Source: Oscillospiraceae bacterium (GTDB lineage Bacteria > Bacillota > Clostridia > Oscillospirales > Oscillospiraceae). From it: a stretch of 29,771 bases of DNA. Both the position numbers and the translations under genes were made by a program. Positions 1-7,400 of the stretch are shown here, piece after piece. Position 1 is the stretch's first letter. Each line of letters begins with the position of its first letter. Location of the stretch: the NCBI GenBank assembly GCA_012513005.1, contig JAAZCZ010000030.1, positions 1-29,771 of the forward strand, given 5' to 3'. The notes under the pieces were generated by a model that did no database searches, was not told the DNA's origin, and saw only the letters and a program-made list of their open reading frames with translations.

Positions 1-1
1 A

Positions 2-457
2 GTCAAAAACGACACGGATATGCTCTATGCCCTGCGCCGTGCCTATGATTTGGGCTATAAAAAGATATATATTCTCGGCGGCACCGGGGGAACACGACCC
101 GACCACGGCATTGCAAATATCCAATGTCTTACTTGGGCTGCTAACCGCGGCATGCAGGCTTATTTAATAGGCGAGGGCTATGTGTACACGGCTCTTAATA
201 AGCAAAAGCTGCTTTTCCCTCCCGGGTATGACGGCACGCTATCTGTTTTTGCTCTTTCGGGCAAGTGCAGCGGTGTTTTTCTTTCCGGGCTACTATACGA
301 GGAAACGGATTTGACTATAACACCCGACTATCCAATAGGCGTGAGCAACTGCATGCTAGCAGAAGGCAGCGAGGTATCGGTTAAAAGCGGCACACTCACA
401 GTTTTCTGGGAGGATAAGCCGGGTTATAAGCTGCCTGATATTATATCCTGCACATAG
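2..457 (+). CDS. thiN: Thiamine pyrophosphokinase (thiamine diphosphokinase), 5' end cut by window edge
   Basis: Transfers pyrophosphate from ATP to thiamine to make the cofactor thiamine diphosphate, in the cytoplasm. The frame is open from base 2, and reads V-K-N-D-T-D-M before the first Met at base 20. That acidic motif followed by GGTGGTRPDH (a lysine/aspartate stretch then a Gly-rich turn ending in DH) is the signature of the TPK catalytic domain. The C-terminal part is the family's beta-rich thiamine-binding domain, with the usual L-S-N motif seen as GVSNCM. The visible 151 residues are about 70 percent of the usual ~210. The Met at base 20 is therefore internal and the true start lies outside the window. 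The next gene begins after an independent promoter and riboswitch, so the two are not obviously co-regulated. Confidence 0.88.
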   Translation, partial: VKNDTDMLYALRRAYDLGYKKIYILGGTGGTRPDHGIANIQCLTWAANRGMQAYLIGEGYVYTALNKQKLLFPPGYDGTLSVFALSGKCSGVFLSGLLYEETDLTITPDYPIGVSNCMLAEGSEVSVKSGTLTVFWEDKPGYKLPDIISCT

Positions 458-458
458 C

Positions 459-487
459 TTGACAATTTATATATATAATGATAATCT
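459..487 (+). promoter_or_regulatory. Promoter candidate for the Mn riboswitch-ATPase transcript
   Basis: A perfect TTGACA lies at 459-464 and a perfect TATAAT at 474-479, but they are only 9 bp apart and cannot work as one pair. The TATAAT would place transcription start near 486, just ahead of the aptamer. Alternatively TTGACA pairs at 17 bp with the weaker extended -10 TGATAATCT (479-487), giving a start near 494. I cannot decide between them; a promoter here is expected because thiN stops at 457 and the riboswitch follows. Confidence 0.5.
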
Positions 488-583
488 CAGTTAACCCGTG
501 GGGGAGTAGTTTGCCGCTATTGCGGTTGTAAGTCAACACCATGGCTGCTATTAGCTTTGCAGTCTGGCTTGCATTAATTAACC
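488..583 (+). promoter_or_regulatory. yybP-ykoY family manganese riboswitch aptamer
   Basis: The two conserved signatures of the yybP-ykoY aptamer are present in order: GGGGAGTAG at 501-509 and GTCAACA at 532-538. Between them is a small hairpin (CCGC 514-517 with GCGG 522-525), and after them a second stem (CTGC 545-548 with GCAG 559-562). This aptamer class binds Mn2+ and commonly controls Mn/Ca exporters, P-type ATPases and related membrane proteins, which matches the ATPase at 641. Bases 561-567 (AGTCTGG) are complementary to 582-588 (CCAGACT), which overlap the 5' arm of the following terminator, so an antiterminator is visible. This agrees with an ON switch, where Mn2+ relieves termination. 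The direction of the response is inference. Confidence 0.87.
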
Positions 584-624
584 AGACTCATGGGCAGGTG
601 TAGCCTGCCCGTGAGTCTTTTTTT
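584..624 (+). terminator. Riboswitch expression-platform terminator
   Basis: A 15-bp stem (584-598 with 604-618, one G-U pair, 5-nt loop) is followed by seven T residues at 618-624. It sits between the aptamer and the ATPase Shine-Dalgarno, the place expected for the switchable terminator. The ATG at 590 lies inside its 5' arm, which argues against that ATG as a start codon. Confidence 0.9.
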
Positions 625-640
625 AGAAGAGGTGGATTTT

Positions 641-3343
641 TTGAAACACTATTGCAGCGATGTTGATGCGGTATTAGAGGAGCTCGGCAGTAGCTCTGAG
701 GGGCTTTCATCGGAGGAAGCGGCTTTAAGGCTCGAAAGAGACGGCCAAAATAAGCTAAAAGACCCTGTTAAGGAATCTCTATTAAAACGATTTCTAAAGC
801 AGCTGGCAGATCCTATGATTATAGTATTAATAGCCGCGGCACTTGTGAGTGCGGGAGTCTCGATTTTTGCGCACGAGGGCTTTGCGGATGTAATTATCAT
901 ACTTGCAGTTGTCATCGTAAACGCTGTTTTGGGCGTGTATCAGGAGCAAAAGGCAGAGCGGGCGATTGAGGCTTTGCAGGAGATGTCTGCTGCGCGAACA
1001 AGAGTTCTGCGTGACGGCAGACCCAAGGAAATTCCAAGCTTGGAGCTTTGCGTGGGCGATATTATCCTGCTTGAAGCGGGAGACTCTGTGCCGGCAGATG
1101 CAAGGCTACTCGAGGCTGCAGGGCTTAAAACCGAGGAAGCAGCACTGACAGGTGAGAGCCTGCCCGTAACCAAGCAGACAGGCGCACTAAAAGAGGACGG
1201 CGAGGGGCACGCAGTGCCGCTCGGTGACAGGAAAAATATGGTCTACACCGGCAGCTCCGTTGTCTACGGCAGGGGCAAGGCTGCAGTTACCGCTATCGGC
1301 ATGGGCACGGAGATGGGCAAGATAGCCGAGGCAATTGCCAACACAAAGGAGATGCAGACACCCCTGCAGAAAAAGCTGGGGCAGCTCTCTCGCTTCCTCA
1401 CAAAGCTTGTGCTCGGAATCTGCGTTATCATTTTTGCAGTTCAGATAATAAGAGCCGGCGGCTTTAGCGTGGGCACTGTACTCGATGCGTTTATGATATC
1501 CGTTTCGCTTGCAGTTGCCGCAATTCCGGAGGGGCTTGTCGCCGTTGTTACACTTGTGTTGTCGGTCGGCGTTACCCGCATGTCCAAGCGCAACGCAATA
1601 ATCCGCAGACTCACAGCTGTTGAGACTCTGGGCTGCTCGCAGGTTATCTGCTCGGATAAAACAGGCACACTCACACTCAATAAAATGACAGTGGTAGACT
1701 CCTACGGCACAGACACAAAGCTGCTTGCAACATGTATGAGCCTATGTTCTGACGCAGACGAGGACGAAAACGGCATAGCAGTCGGCGAGCCTACCGAGTG
1801 CGCGCTTGTTAACTTTGCACACGACATGGACTTGCCAAAGGGCACGCTAAAAGAAAGCCAGCCCCGAGTCGGCGAGGCACCGTTTGACAGTGTGCGAAAG
1901 CTCATGACAACCCTGCACAAAAGCGAAAAAGGCATAATTCAGTACACAAAGGGCGCGCCCGATGTGCTGCTTGACCGCTGCACAAGCTTCTATGATAATG
2001 GGGAAATTATCCCCATGACAGAAGAAAAACGAAGCGAAATATTAAGCGTTAATAAATCTATGGCAGACAGAGCCCTGCGTGTTTTGGCAGGAGCAATAGT
2101 TTTTAGAGACGAAATGCCGGAAAACACAGAGCCTTCGAATATAGAGCATGATTTATGCTTCTTGGGGCTTTGCGCCATGATAGACCCTGTGCGCCCCGAG
2201 GTCAAAAAGGCGATTGAGGTCTCCCGCGCAGCCGGAATAAGACCCATAATGATAACCGGAGACCATATAGACACAGCAGTTGCCATAGCAAAGGAGCTTG
2301 GCATTTTAGACGAGAACACAAGGGCAATCGAGGGCAAAGTGTTAGACCGCATGGACGATGAGACCTACGCAAGAGAGTTTAGAGAAATCTCTGTGTATGC
2401 CAGAGTTCAGCCGGAGCACAAGACGAGAATAGTCCGCCAGTGGCAGGATGAGGGCTGTGTCACCGCCATGACGGGAGACGGAGTCAACGACGCGCCCAGC
2501 ATAAAGGCTGCCGATATCGGCGTGGGCATGGGCATAACCGGCACTGATGTCACAAAGAATGTTGCCGATATGGTTTTGGCTGACGATAACTTTGCAACAA
2601 TAGTCGGCGCTGTTGAAGAGGGCAGGCGCATATACGACAATATCAGAAAAGCGATACAGTTTTTGCTCGGCTCGAATATAAGCGAGGTAATAAGCATTTT
2701 CGTAGCCACAATAATGGGCTTTACTATATTAAAACCGGTGCATCTGCTTTGGATAAACTTAGTGACAGACAGCTTCCCGGCTCTTGCACTCGGCATGGAG
2801 GATGCGGAATCGGGCATCATGCAAAGACCGCCGCGAGGCAGTAACGAAGGCGTTTTCTTCGGCGGCATTAAGTTTGACATAGGCTATCAGGGCTTTTTCA
2901 TAGCAGCGCTCACAATCGCCTCATACTTTGTGGGTCACTTCTTAGAATCCGGCGTATGGGAAATTGCCGAGAGCGCGCACGGAATGACAATGGCATTTAT
3001 CACAATGTCATTTGCAGAAATTTTCCACAGCTTTAATATGCGAAGTCTGCGGGGCAGCCTGTTTAGCCTAAAAACCGTTAACAGCGCGCTGCTGAAAGCC
3101 GGGCTTGCAAGCATAATATCCACAACCGCAGTCTGCGAGATATCCGTTTTGGCGAATATGTTCGGCTTCACAAAGGTAAGCCTGAGCGAATATGCAATTG
3201 CAGTCGGATTTTCTGTTTGCATTATCCCCATAGTCGAGATAGTCAAGCTGATTCAAAGAGCGTCAGATAAAAAAAGCGCAGCAAAAGTTAGCGCTGCCCC
3301 CGCAGTTTCTGAAAAAGCGGAAGATACTAATGATAACAAGTAA
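641..3343 (+). CDS. P-type IIA Ca2+/Mn2+-transporting ATPase
   Basis: Membrane pump that couples ATP hydrolysis to export of divalent cations. 900 residues from the TTG at 641, chosen because AGAGGTG (628-634) is well spaced from it and the upstream ATG at 590 lies in the terminator hairpin. Residue positions: actuator TGES near 170; PEGL in M4 near 296; phosphorylation motif DKTGTLT near 339; KGAPD nucleotide-binding motif near 437; hinge TGDGVND near 611; M5 N-I-S-E near 679; M6 N-L-V-T-D near 706. The M4 Glu, M5 Asn and Glu, and M6 Asn/Thr/Asp match the ligands of both SERCA calcium sites. The family is usually annotated as calcium-transporting, but the Mn riboswitch upstream suggests Mn2+ efflux in vivo (inference). 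The C-terminus ends in an Ala/Glu/Lys-rich tail. A terminator follows at once, so it is monocistronic. Confidence 0.93.
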   Translation: MKHYCSDVDAVLEELGSSSEGLSSEEAALRLERDGQNKLKDPVKESLLKRFLKQLADPMIIVLIAAALVSAGVSIFAHEGFADVIIILAVVIVNAVLGVYQEQKAERAIEALQEMSAARTRVLRDGRPKEIPSLELCVGDIILLEAGDSVPADARLLEAAGLKTEEAALTGESLPVTKQTGALKEDGEGHAVPLGDRKNMVYTGSSVVYGRGKAAVTAIGMGTEMGKIAEAIANTKEMQTPLQKKLGQLSRFLTKLVLGICVIIFAVQIIRAGGFSVGTVLDAFMISVSLAVAAIPEGLVAVVTLVLSVGVTRMSKRNAIIRRLTAVETLGCSQVICSDKTGTLTLNKMTVVDSYGTDTKLLATCMSLCSDADEDENGIAVGEPTECALVNFAHDMDLPKGTLKESQPRVGEAPFDSVRKLMTTLHKSEKGIIQYTKGAPDVLLDRCTSFYDNGEIIPMTEEKRSEILSVNKSMADRALRVLAGAIVFRDEMPENTEPSNIEHDLCFLGLCAMIDPVRPEVKKAIEVSRAAGIRPIMITGDHIDTAVAIAKELGILDENTRAIEGKVLDRMDDETYAREFREISVYARVQPEHKTRIVRQWQDEGCVTAMTGDGVNDAPSIKAADIGVGMGITGTDVTKNVADMVLADDNFATIVGAVEEGRRIYDNIRKAIQFLLGSNISEVISIFVATIMGFTILKPVHLLWINLVTDSFPALALGMEDAESGIMQRPPRGSNEGVFFGGIKFDIGYQGFFIAALTIASYFVGHFLESGVWEIAESAHGMTMAFITMSFAEIFHSFNMRSLRGSLFSLKTVNSALLKAGLASIISTTAVCEISVLANMFGFTKVSLSEYAIAVGFSVCIIPIVEIVKLIQRASDKKSAAKVSAAPAVSEKAEDTNDNK

Positions 3344-3366
3344 TATATAAAAACTATTAATACCGC

Positions 3367-3417
3367 CCGCCCTGCCGAGAGATTTATATTCTCACGGCAG
3401 GGCGGTTATTATTTTTT
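3367..3417 (+). terminator. Terminator of the P-type ATPase gene
   Basis: Perfect 11-bp stem (3367-3377 with 3395-3405), extended by GAG/CTC across one A-A mismatch, then a T-rich tract ending in six Ts. The stem carries the CCGCCCTG sequence that recurs in two other terminators of this window. Confidence 0.9.
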
Positions 3418-3454
3418 GAAAAAATATTTGCAAAAAACCCGTCGAAAACAGCAA

Positions 3455-3502
3455 AACCTACCCGAACGGGTAGGTTACAAGTCGCAAAATTAGGATTATT
3501 AT
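3455..3502 (+). promoter_or_regulatory. Inverted repeat overlapping a promoter candidate
   Basis: A 9-10 bp perfect inverted repeat (3455-3463 with 3468-3476) has no T tract, so it is not a terminator. It overlaps the first bases of a possible -35 (TTACAA 3475-3480), followed at 16 bp by TATTAT (3497-3502). The placement suggests an operator for the lipoprotein gene at 3567. A second small hairpin (GCCTGC 3516-3521 with GCAGGC 3527-3532) lies in the leader before the Shine-Dalgarno. Function is inference. Confidence 0.4.
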
Positions 3503-3566
3503 AGTAGCAGGATGAGCCTGCAAAGAGCAGGCAAAATGAGGATGATAATAAAAGGAGGTTAAAGCT

Positions 3567-4622
3567 GTGTATAAGAGCAAAAGAAGGTTTAGGGTACTTA
3601 GCATAGTTCTGCTGCTTGTAATGCTTATGAGCATCTTTTCTGCCTGCGGAAAAGCGGGAGATGCAGGAGGAAGCGGAGCAGGAGATAGCGGCTCTAAGAG
3701 CCAAGGCGGCACGGAAACCAAGTCAGAGCCGAACTTCTATGACTTTGCGCCGAAATTCGAAAAACAGGAAATCTACAACAAAGACGGCGTTACCGTTTGG
3801 ATTGAGCCGGAGGACAATGCGCAGGCATTTAAAGGCTTCGGTGCAGACCCGGTACTGCGCTTTATTACCAAAAACGACAGCTCCAAAAAAGTGTGGGTAA
3901 GCTGCCTGGAGCTTATTACAGAGGACGGATTTCAGATACCGGTATTTGATAGGGTGCTGTATACGGAGCCGGGAAATGAGGATACAAACCAGCTGTTTTT
4001 TATGGGAAACTACTGTTCTCGGCCGATTTATGGTGATTACATCATATATCAGGAGCTTGGCTTCGGAGGCAGGCTCGGTGACTTCAAACTAAAATGCGTA
4101 GTAATAGAGGCCGGAACCAATGAACATTTAGATAAGTTTGAAACAGCAATGATTAAAACCGAAAACTCAGGCACAAAAACAAATATAGACGGCATAGCAT
4201 CAAAGCCGCTTATAATCGACAGAGACGGAATAAAGCTATATTACATAGACACCGTGTATCTGCCGATGGATCAGGAAGTAGATAAAACTGACGATATATA
4301 CTTAGTCAGGATGTTTGCAGTAAACGACACAGATAATAAAGTAAGCTTTTACTACAGAAACGAACTGTGGAACGGCACCGAGCAAAGAGGGATAACGCTT
4401 TTTCCGGATGAGGGGCTTTTAGCCCACGGCAAGATGTTTGTTACATTTTACCTAGGCAAGGATGATTTTACGGAGGCAGGCATAGAAAAACCGGAGAATC
4501 TAAAATTTGATATTATTGTGAGAGACGGCGATTTTAACGATTTATTCACTCAGGAGGGAGTTTTAATAGAATTTCCTAATGAGGTTCCAAAGCTCTGGGA
4601 ACCCGGCACACGGGAAAGATAA
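3567..4622 (+). CDS. Unrecognised secreted lipoprotein with an internal duplication
   Basis: 351 residues from a GTG start preceded by AAAGGAGG (3551-3558). The N-terminus is a lipoprotein signal: basic MYKSKRR, a hydrophobic stretch, then lipobox F-S-A-C with the lipidated Cys at residue 27. A Gly/Ser-rich linker (about 28-52) follows. The rest looks like two related beta-rich halves, about 66-198 and 214-337. Both begin with a D-G-[VI] strand, contain a [RK]-[FM]-x-x-x-N-D-[ST] turn in a strand pair and close with an F/L-rich segment, which suggests a tandem immunoglobulin-like sandwich. No catalytic motif is visible. It stands alone between two terminators. I do not recognise the family; it should be anchored to the outer face of the membrane. 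Confidence 0.85.
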   Translation: MYKSKRRFRVLSIVLLLVMLMSIFSACGKAGDAGGSGAGDSGSKSQGGTETKSEPNFYDFAPKFEKQEIYNKDGVTVWIEPEDNAQAFKGFGADPVLRFITKNDSSKKVWVSCLELITEDGFQIPVFDRVLYTEPGNEDTNQLFFMGNYCSRPIYGDYIIYQELGFGGRLGDFKLKCVVIEAGTNEHLDKFETAMIKTENSGTKTNIDGIASKPLIIDRDGIKLYYIDTVYLPMDQEVDKTDDIYLVRMFAVNDTDNKVSFYYRNELWNGTEQRGITLFPDEGLLAHGKMFVTFYLGKDDFTEAGIEKPENLKFDIIVRDGDFNDLFTQEGVLIEFPNEVPKLWEPGTRER

Positions 4623-4644
4623 AAAGCAATTAATAATAAAATAT

Positions 4645-4677
4645 GCTCTCGGCACACTTTTGTGCCGAGAGCCTTTT
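4645..4677 (+). terminator. Terminator after the duplicated-domain lipoprotein
   Basis: Perfect 12-bp stem (4645-4656 with 4661-4672), 4-nt loop, then C and a T4 tract. It also lies downstream of the convergent minus-strand gene ending at 4788, so it might serve both, but the T run favours the plus strand. Confidence 0.88.
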
Positions 4678-4787
4678 AGATATATTCTTGTATGGAACTT
4701 TTTAGCATAAAAGAAAGAAAAAAGTTCCCCAATTTTCAAGAGCTGCCCGAAAAATTCAGGCGATTAATTTTATTAGCTGAGAAAATT

Positions 4788-5441
4788 TTACAGCAGGTTC
4801 TTTTTGTAGAGGAAGCGGGAGAGCAGTATTGCAAATAAAGCGCCGACTGGCACTAAAACGCTGACAGCTCCTGCAAGCGAGGGCTTTATGATAAATATAA
4901 TTATCATGAGCAAAGTAGGTCCGACTGCAATTTTCCAGTTTTTGGATATAAACACAACCGCAAGCCCGCCGAAAAGAGCCGGCAGAATATTGGCAAAGGC
5001 GGGGGCTAAGATTTCAGATTCCAATATCGGGGTGAGCTGAGCCAATAGAATCATGCCCAAAAAGAGTATTATTGTTGTGACAATTGAGGAAATGCCGATT
5101 GCAAGTGTGGATATAACCTCGCCCTCGGCTGTGCCGGGCTCTGCCTTTGCAAACTGCATGGCATTTATTGCGCAGGGGGCTTTTAGCGCTGTTATGTTGC
5201 CCGTGACAAAGCTCAGATATGAGCCGCCGGCGCCCAGCATGGGTGCATAGGTGAAGGCTTCGATTATGCCGACTGTGTAGAAAATCGGGACAATTCCCAA
5301 AAGCCCCTGCAACACATCCATAAAATTCGGCCAGGCATCAAAGTAAATGCTGAAGAAAAGTGGAAAAGAGGTAAACATCAAAATTGCGAGTATGCCGGAA
5401 ATTTTGCCCCATCGGTGTATGTTCTTTTCGTAATTACTCAT
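4788..5441 (-). CDS. Multi-pass membrane protein, partner of the DUF5058-like protein
   Basis: 217 residues, almost entirely hydrophobic, with about six or seven predicted transmembrane segments and a short basic C-terminus (L-Y-K-K-N). A loop after the second or third helix reads G-A-G-G-S-Y followed by a conserved-looking A-P-C-A-I-N-A-M-Q stretch, which may be a functional re-entrant region. The gene starts 6 bp after its upstream neighbour stops. Its Shine-Dalgarno (GGAGG) overlaps the last codons of that neighbour, whose stop is read as GGA-GGT-TAA. Tight coupling and similar size suggest the two are subunits of one transporter-like complex. Substrate unknown; I do not recognise a characterised family. 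Confidence 0.8.
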   Translation of the reverse strand: MSNYEKNIHRWGKISGILAILMFTSFPLFFSIYFDAWPNFMDVLQGLLGIVPIFYTVGIIEAFTYAPMLGAGGSYLSFVTGNITALKAPCAINAMQFAKAEPGTAEGEVISTLAIGISSIVTTIILFLGMILLAQLTPILESEILAPAFANILPALFGGLAVVFISKNWKIAVGPTLLMIIIFIIKPSLAGAVSVLVPVGALFAILLSRFLYKKNLL

Positions 5442-5447
5442 GGTGCG

Positions 5448-6170
5448 TTAACCTCCAATCCAAGAGCTAAGCGGAATTGAGAATATCATAGCGCCCAGCA
5501 TCGATAGCGGCATGGCGTAGTTAGATAGCCAGCCGATATTTTTCTTTTTTACGAAATAGCCGAAAATCATCATGAGGCAAGCGGAAAACAGCATGACGAA
5601 AATGGGAATAAAGCCCTTTAGCCCGCTTGTTACACCGGAGAAAATCATGCCTAAAAACGCACTTATCATACCGATGAAGAGCGAATCCATGAAAATGTTG
5701 CCCCATTTTTCGTCCTTGGATTTGATTTTCACAAGCCCTTTTTCGATTTTCGGAAAGAAGAATGTCACAATAACAATTCCCGAAAAGCTGCCCAAGGTCA
5801 TAACCCAAGCGATTACAGAAAATGCCTTGGCAAGGCTGATTGGCTCGGATAACGAAATGCCCAAAACAGAGGCGGCGGTGGTAGCAGCAGGCAGCTCATA
5901 GGTTAGCGCGCCCACAACTGAAAGCCGCAGCCAAGGCAGAGCTAAACCCAAAAACCGCGAGAGCGTTATCATGCCGATTATGATTGCAATAGCAGGAGCG
6001 ATTGTGAAAACCGCAGAGCCTTTCATGATTGAAAAGAGCTTTTTCCTCTCGATACCGAGCTCCAAGGCTCTTTTGTAGGCTTTGTAGGAGAAAAACACAG
6101 ACTGACCCAGCACATAGAGGATAACAATACCTGCCATCCAAAACAGCGCCGGGTGATTTACATTAAACAT
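5448..6170 (-). CDS. DUF5058-like integral membrane protein
   Basis: 240 residues with about seven or eight hydrophobic segments. The N-terminus resembles the DUF5058 group of uncharacterised Bacillota membrane proteins: a first helix, then a basic amphipathic stretch (YKAYKRALELGIERKKL), then a second long hydrophobic pair. The middle contains small-residue-rich helices with E-L-P-A-A-T-T and a G-S-F-S-G-I turn. The start ATG has GAAGGGG about 8 nt upstream. It is the first of two overlapping-SD membrane genes and follows two small soluble genes on the same strand with a 73-bp gap. The pair resembles two-subunit secondary transporters, but that is inference. The DUF assignment is by recognition only. 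Confidence 0.75.
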   Translation of the reverse strand: MFNVNHPALFWMAGIVILYVLGQSVFFSYKAYKRALELGIERKKLFSIMKGSAVFTIAPAIAIIIGMITLSRFLGLALPWLRLSVVGALTYELPAATTAASVLGISLSEPISLAKAFSVIAWVMTLGSFSGIVIVTFFFPKIEKGLVKIKSKDEKWGNIFMDSLFIGMISAFLGMIFSGVTSGLKGFIPIFVMLFSACLMMIFGYFVKKKNIGWLSNYAMPLSMLGAMIFSIPLSSWIGG

Positions 6171-6243
6171 AACATAAGCCCCTTCTTTTCTTATTTTTTT
6201 AATTATACATTACAGCCTGTGTATTTTCACCAAGTTTATTTAA

Positions 6244-6624
6244 TTACCTACCAAAAATATGCAGCGGAAGCTCGGAAACCCTCTCCCAAAGGCGGGGGAA
6301 CACAAAGTGGGTGAGAAGGCTTCCGTTTTCTGAAGAAGAAAACCCAAAGCGAACAGTTCTTTTAATAAGGCTAAAAAAGTAGTGCTCTTTTTCGCAGATG
6401 CTTATATCCGGAGTTTCAACACTTATGCTCACAGTCTTATCATAGGGGCAGACCTCAACAGCGTAGTATTCTGCCTCAAACTCATCTGCCAGCCTGTCTA
6501 TGTACTGGCAGTATTGCTCTAAGATTTTATAATCAGCCTCTTTAATCTTCCAAGTCGGGGAAAACTGATTGCCAGCTTCGCTGACTACCTCTGAAACAAC
6601 ATCAAAGCAGTTAATTTTTCTCAT
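6244..6624 (-). CDS. Small protein of unknown function
   Basis: 126 residues with no signal peptide or membrane segment, so probably cytoplasmic. The start ATG is preceded by AAAAGGAG at good spacing. Composition is mixed alpha/beta: an N-terminal helical part rich in Glu and Tyr (about 25-55), then strands (AVEVCPYDKTVSISVET) and a C-terminal F-V-F-P-R-L-W-E-R segment. It follows the 132-residue gene by 33 bp and precedes the membrane pair by 73 bp, all on the minus strand, so an operon is plausible. No family is recognised and I see no catalytic pattern. Confidence 0.65.
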   Translation of the reverse strand: MRKINCFDVVSEVVSEAGNQFSPTWKIKEADYKILEQYCQYIDRLADEFEAEYYAVEVCPYDKTVSISVETPDISICEKEHYFFSLIKRTVRFGFSSSENGSLLTHFVFPRLWERVSELPLHIFGR

Positions 6625-6657
6625 TTTGTACTCCTTTTATTTATTATTTTTGCGGCT

Positions 6658-7056
6658 CTAAACTATGGGCTCGGCAAGCCCCCAAAAGCCGAAGTTTGCC
6701 TGTATATTGCCGTTTAGCAGGGGGAAGGCTTCAAAGTTGTCGCAAAGATCAAAAGCCCTCATGAATTCCTCCGGTGAGCCAAAGTTAAGCTTTTTTCCCT
6801 CAAGTGTGACAGCACCGCAGGATTTGTACGGCTCGTAAAGATTGCAGCTTATTAAAACATCCCTCTCACTAAAAATCCTCTTTACTATGCTCTGCGTTTC
6901 CAGCACCGAAGCGAGTTTTTGAGGAACTACCACCGCAGGCATGCTGTCGTATGCCTGCATCATTTTAGCCATTTCCAGAATAAATTCGTCAAGTTCCGGG
7001 TCTTCTAATATGTCTTTTTCCTCCTCATTTTCTAAATACATGTCTTTTTCTTCCAT
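6658..7056 (-). CDS. Small acidic protein of unknown function
   Basis: 132 residues from the ATG at 7056, which has AAAGGA about 10 nt upstream. A longer reading from GTG at 7146 is rejected because AGGAGG would directly abut that codon, and the added residues are translated repeat DNA. The N-terminal 40 residues are strongly acidic (Glu/Asp clusters around E-E-E-K-D); the rest is mixed, with a C-N-L-Y-E-P-Y strand region and a G-F-W-G-L C-terminus. No signal peptide. It is the first gene of a possible four-gene minus-strand set. Its upstream DNA holds an array of degenerate hairpin repeats (7101-7327) that would be in its 5' leader if transcription starts beyond them. Family unknown. Confidence 0.62.
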   Translation of the reverse strand: MEEKDMYLENEEEKDILEDPELDEFILEMAKMMQAYDSMPAVVVPQKLASVLETQSIVKRIFSERDVLISCNLYEPYKSCGAVTLEGKKLNFGSPEEFMRAFDLCDNFEAFPLLNGNIQANFGFWGLAEPIV

Positions 7057-7100
7057 TTTTACACTGTCCTTTCTTTTTTTGTTTTTTGCTTTTAGTTTTG

Positions 7101-7327
7101 CTCTACTAATCGGAAAGAGGAACACAAGACTGCAAAGATTTCTCACCTCCTATCGCAAAGGGGGGGACAAATGAGTCTGCCCTGCCTGCCTATAGCCGCA
7201 GAGGGGGACACAAAAGTTTCAGAATTATTAAGCTCCTATAATCCCAAAGAGGGGTACAAAAAGCCCCTATATAATCCGAGAGGGGAACACAAGGCACAGC
7301 CTAATACCTAAACCCGGCCTACAAAGG
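7101..7327. repeat. Array of five or six degenerate 28-30 bp hairpin repeats
   Basis: Units begin near 7101, 7147, 7188, 7233 and 7264, with a weak sixth at 7299. The plus-strand consensus is about CYCCTATAATCC, then SAAAGAGGGG, then NACACAAR. The outer parts of a unit pair: CTCT/AGAG in unit 1 (7101-7104/7116-7119), a 6-bp stem with one G-T in unit 2 (7146-7151/7159-7164), and CCCCT/AGGGG in unit 5 (7264-7268/7281-7285). The stems differ by compensating bases, while the loop (TAATCC) and the ACACAA tail stay similar. Units 3 and 4 fold weakly. With the mobile-like element at 7401-7544 this accounts for most of the 480-bp gap between the gene starting at 7056 and the pstC remnant. No function known. 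Confidence 0.7.
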
Positions 7328-7400
7328 ATCAAAATAAGCCAAAAGAGGTGGGGCAGGCTTACATATAAGGTGAGTCCACACCGAAGTTTTTCTTAATTAA

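Noticed and set aside
459..479. TTGACA plus TATAAT as a single promoter
   Set aside because: The spacer is 9 bp, too short for a sigma-A promoter; alternatives are given in the promoter entry.
590..640. ATG start of the P-type ATPase at 590
   Set aside because: It lies inside the terminator stem and has no Shine-Dalgarno; TTG 641 with AGAGGTG fits better.
649..3256. Many antisense frames opposite the P-type ATPase
   Set aside because: They are Ser/Ala/Thr-rich shadows of a strong coding strand without ribosome sites.
7057..7146. 30-residue N-terminal extension of the small acidic protein
   Set aside because: The GTG at 7146 directly abuts AGGAGG, leaving no spacing, and the added sequence is translated repeat DNA.
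7101..7327. CRISPR array
   Set aside because: Repeats are degenerate and the intervals are only 2-18 nt; no cas genes are nearby.
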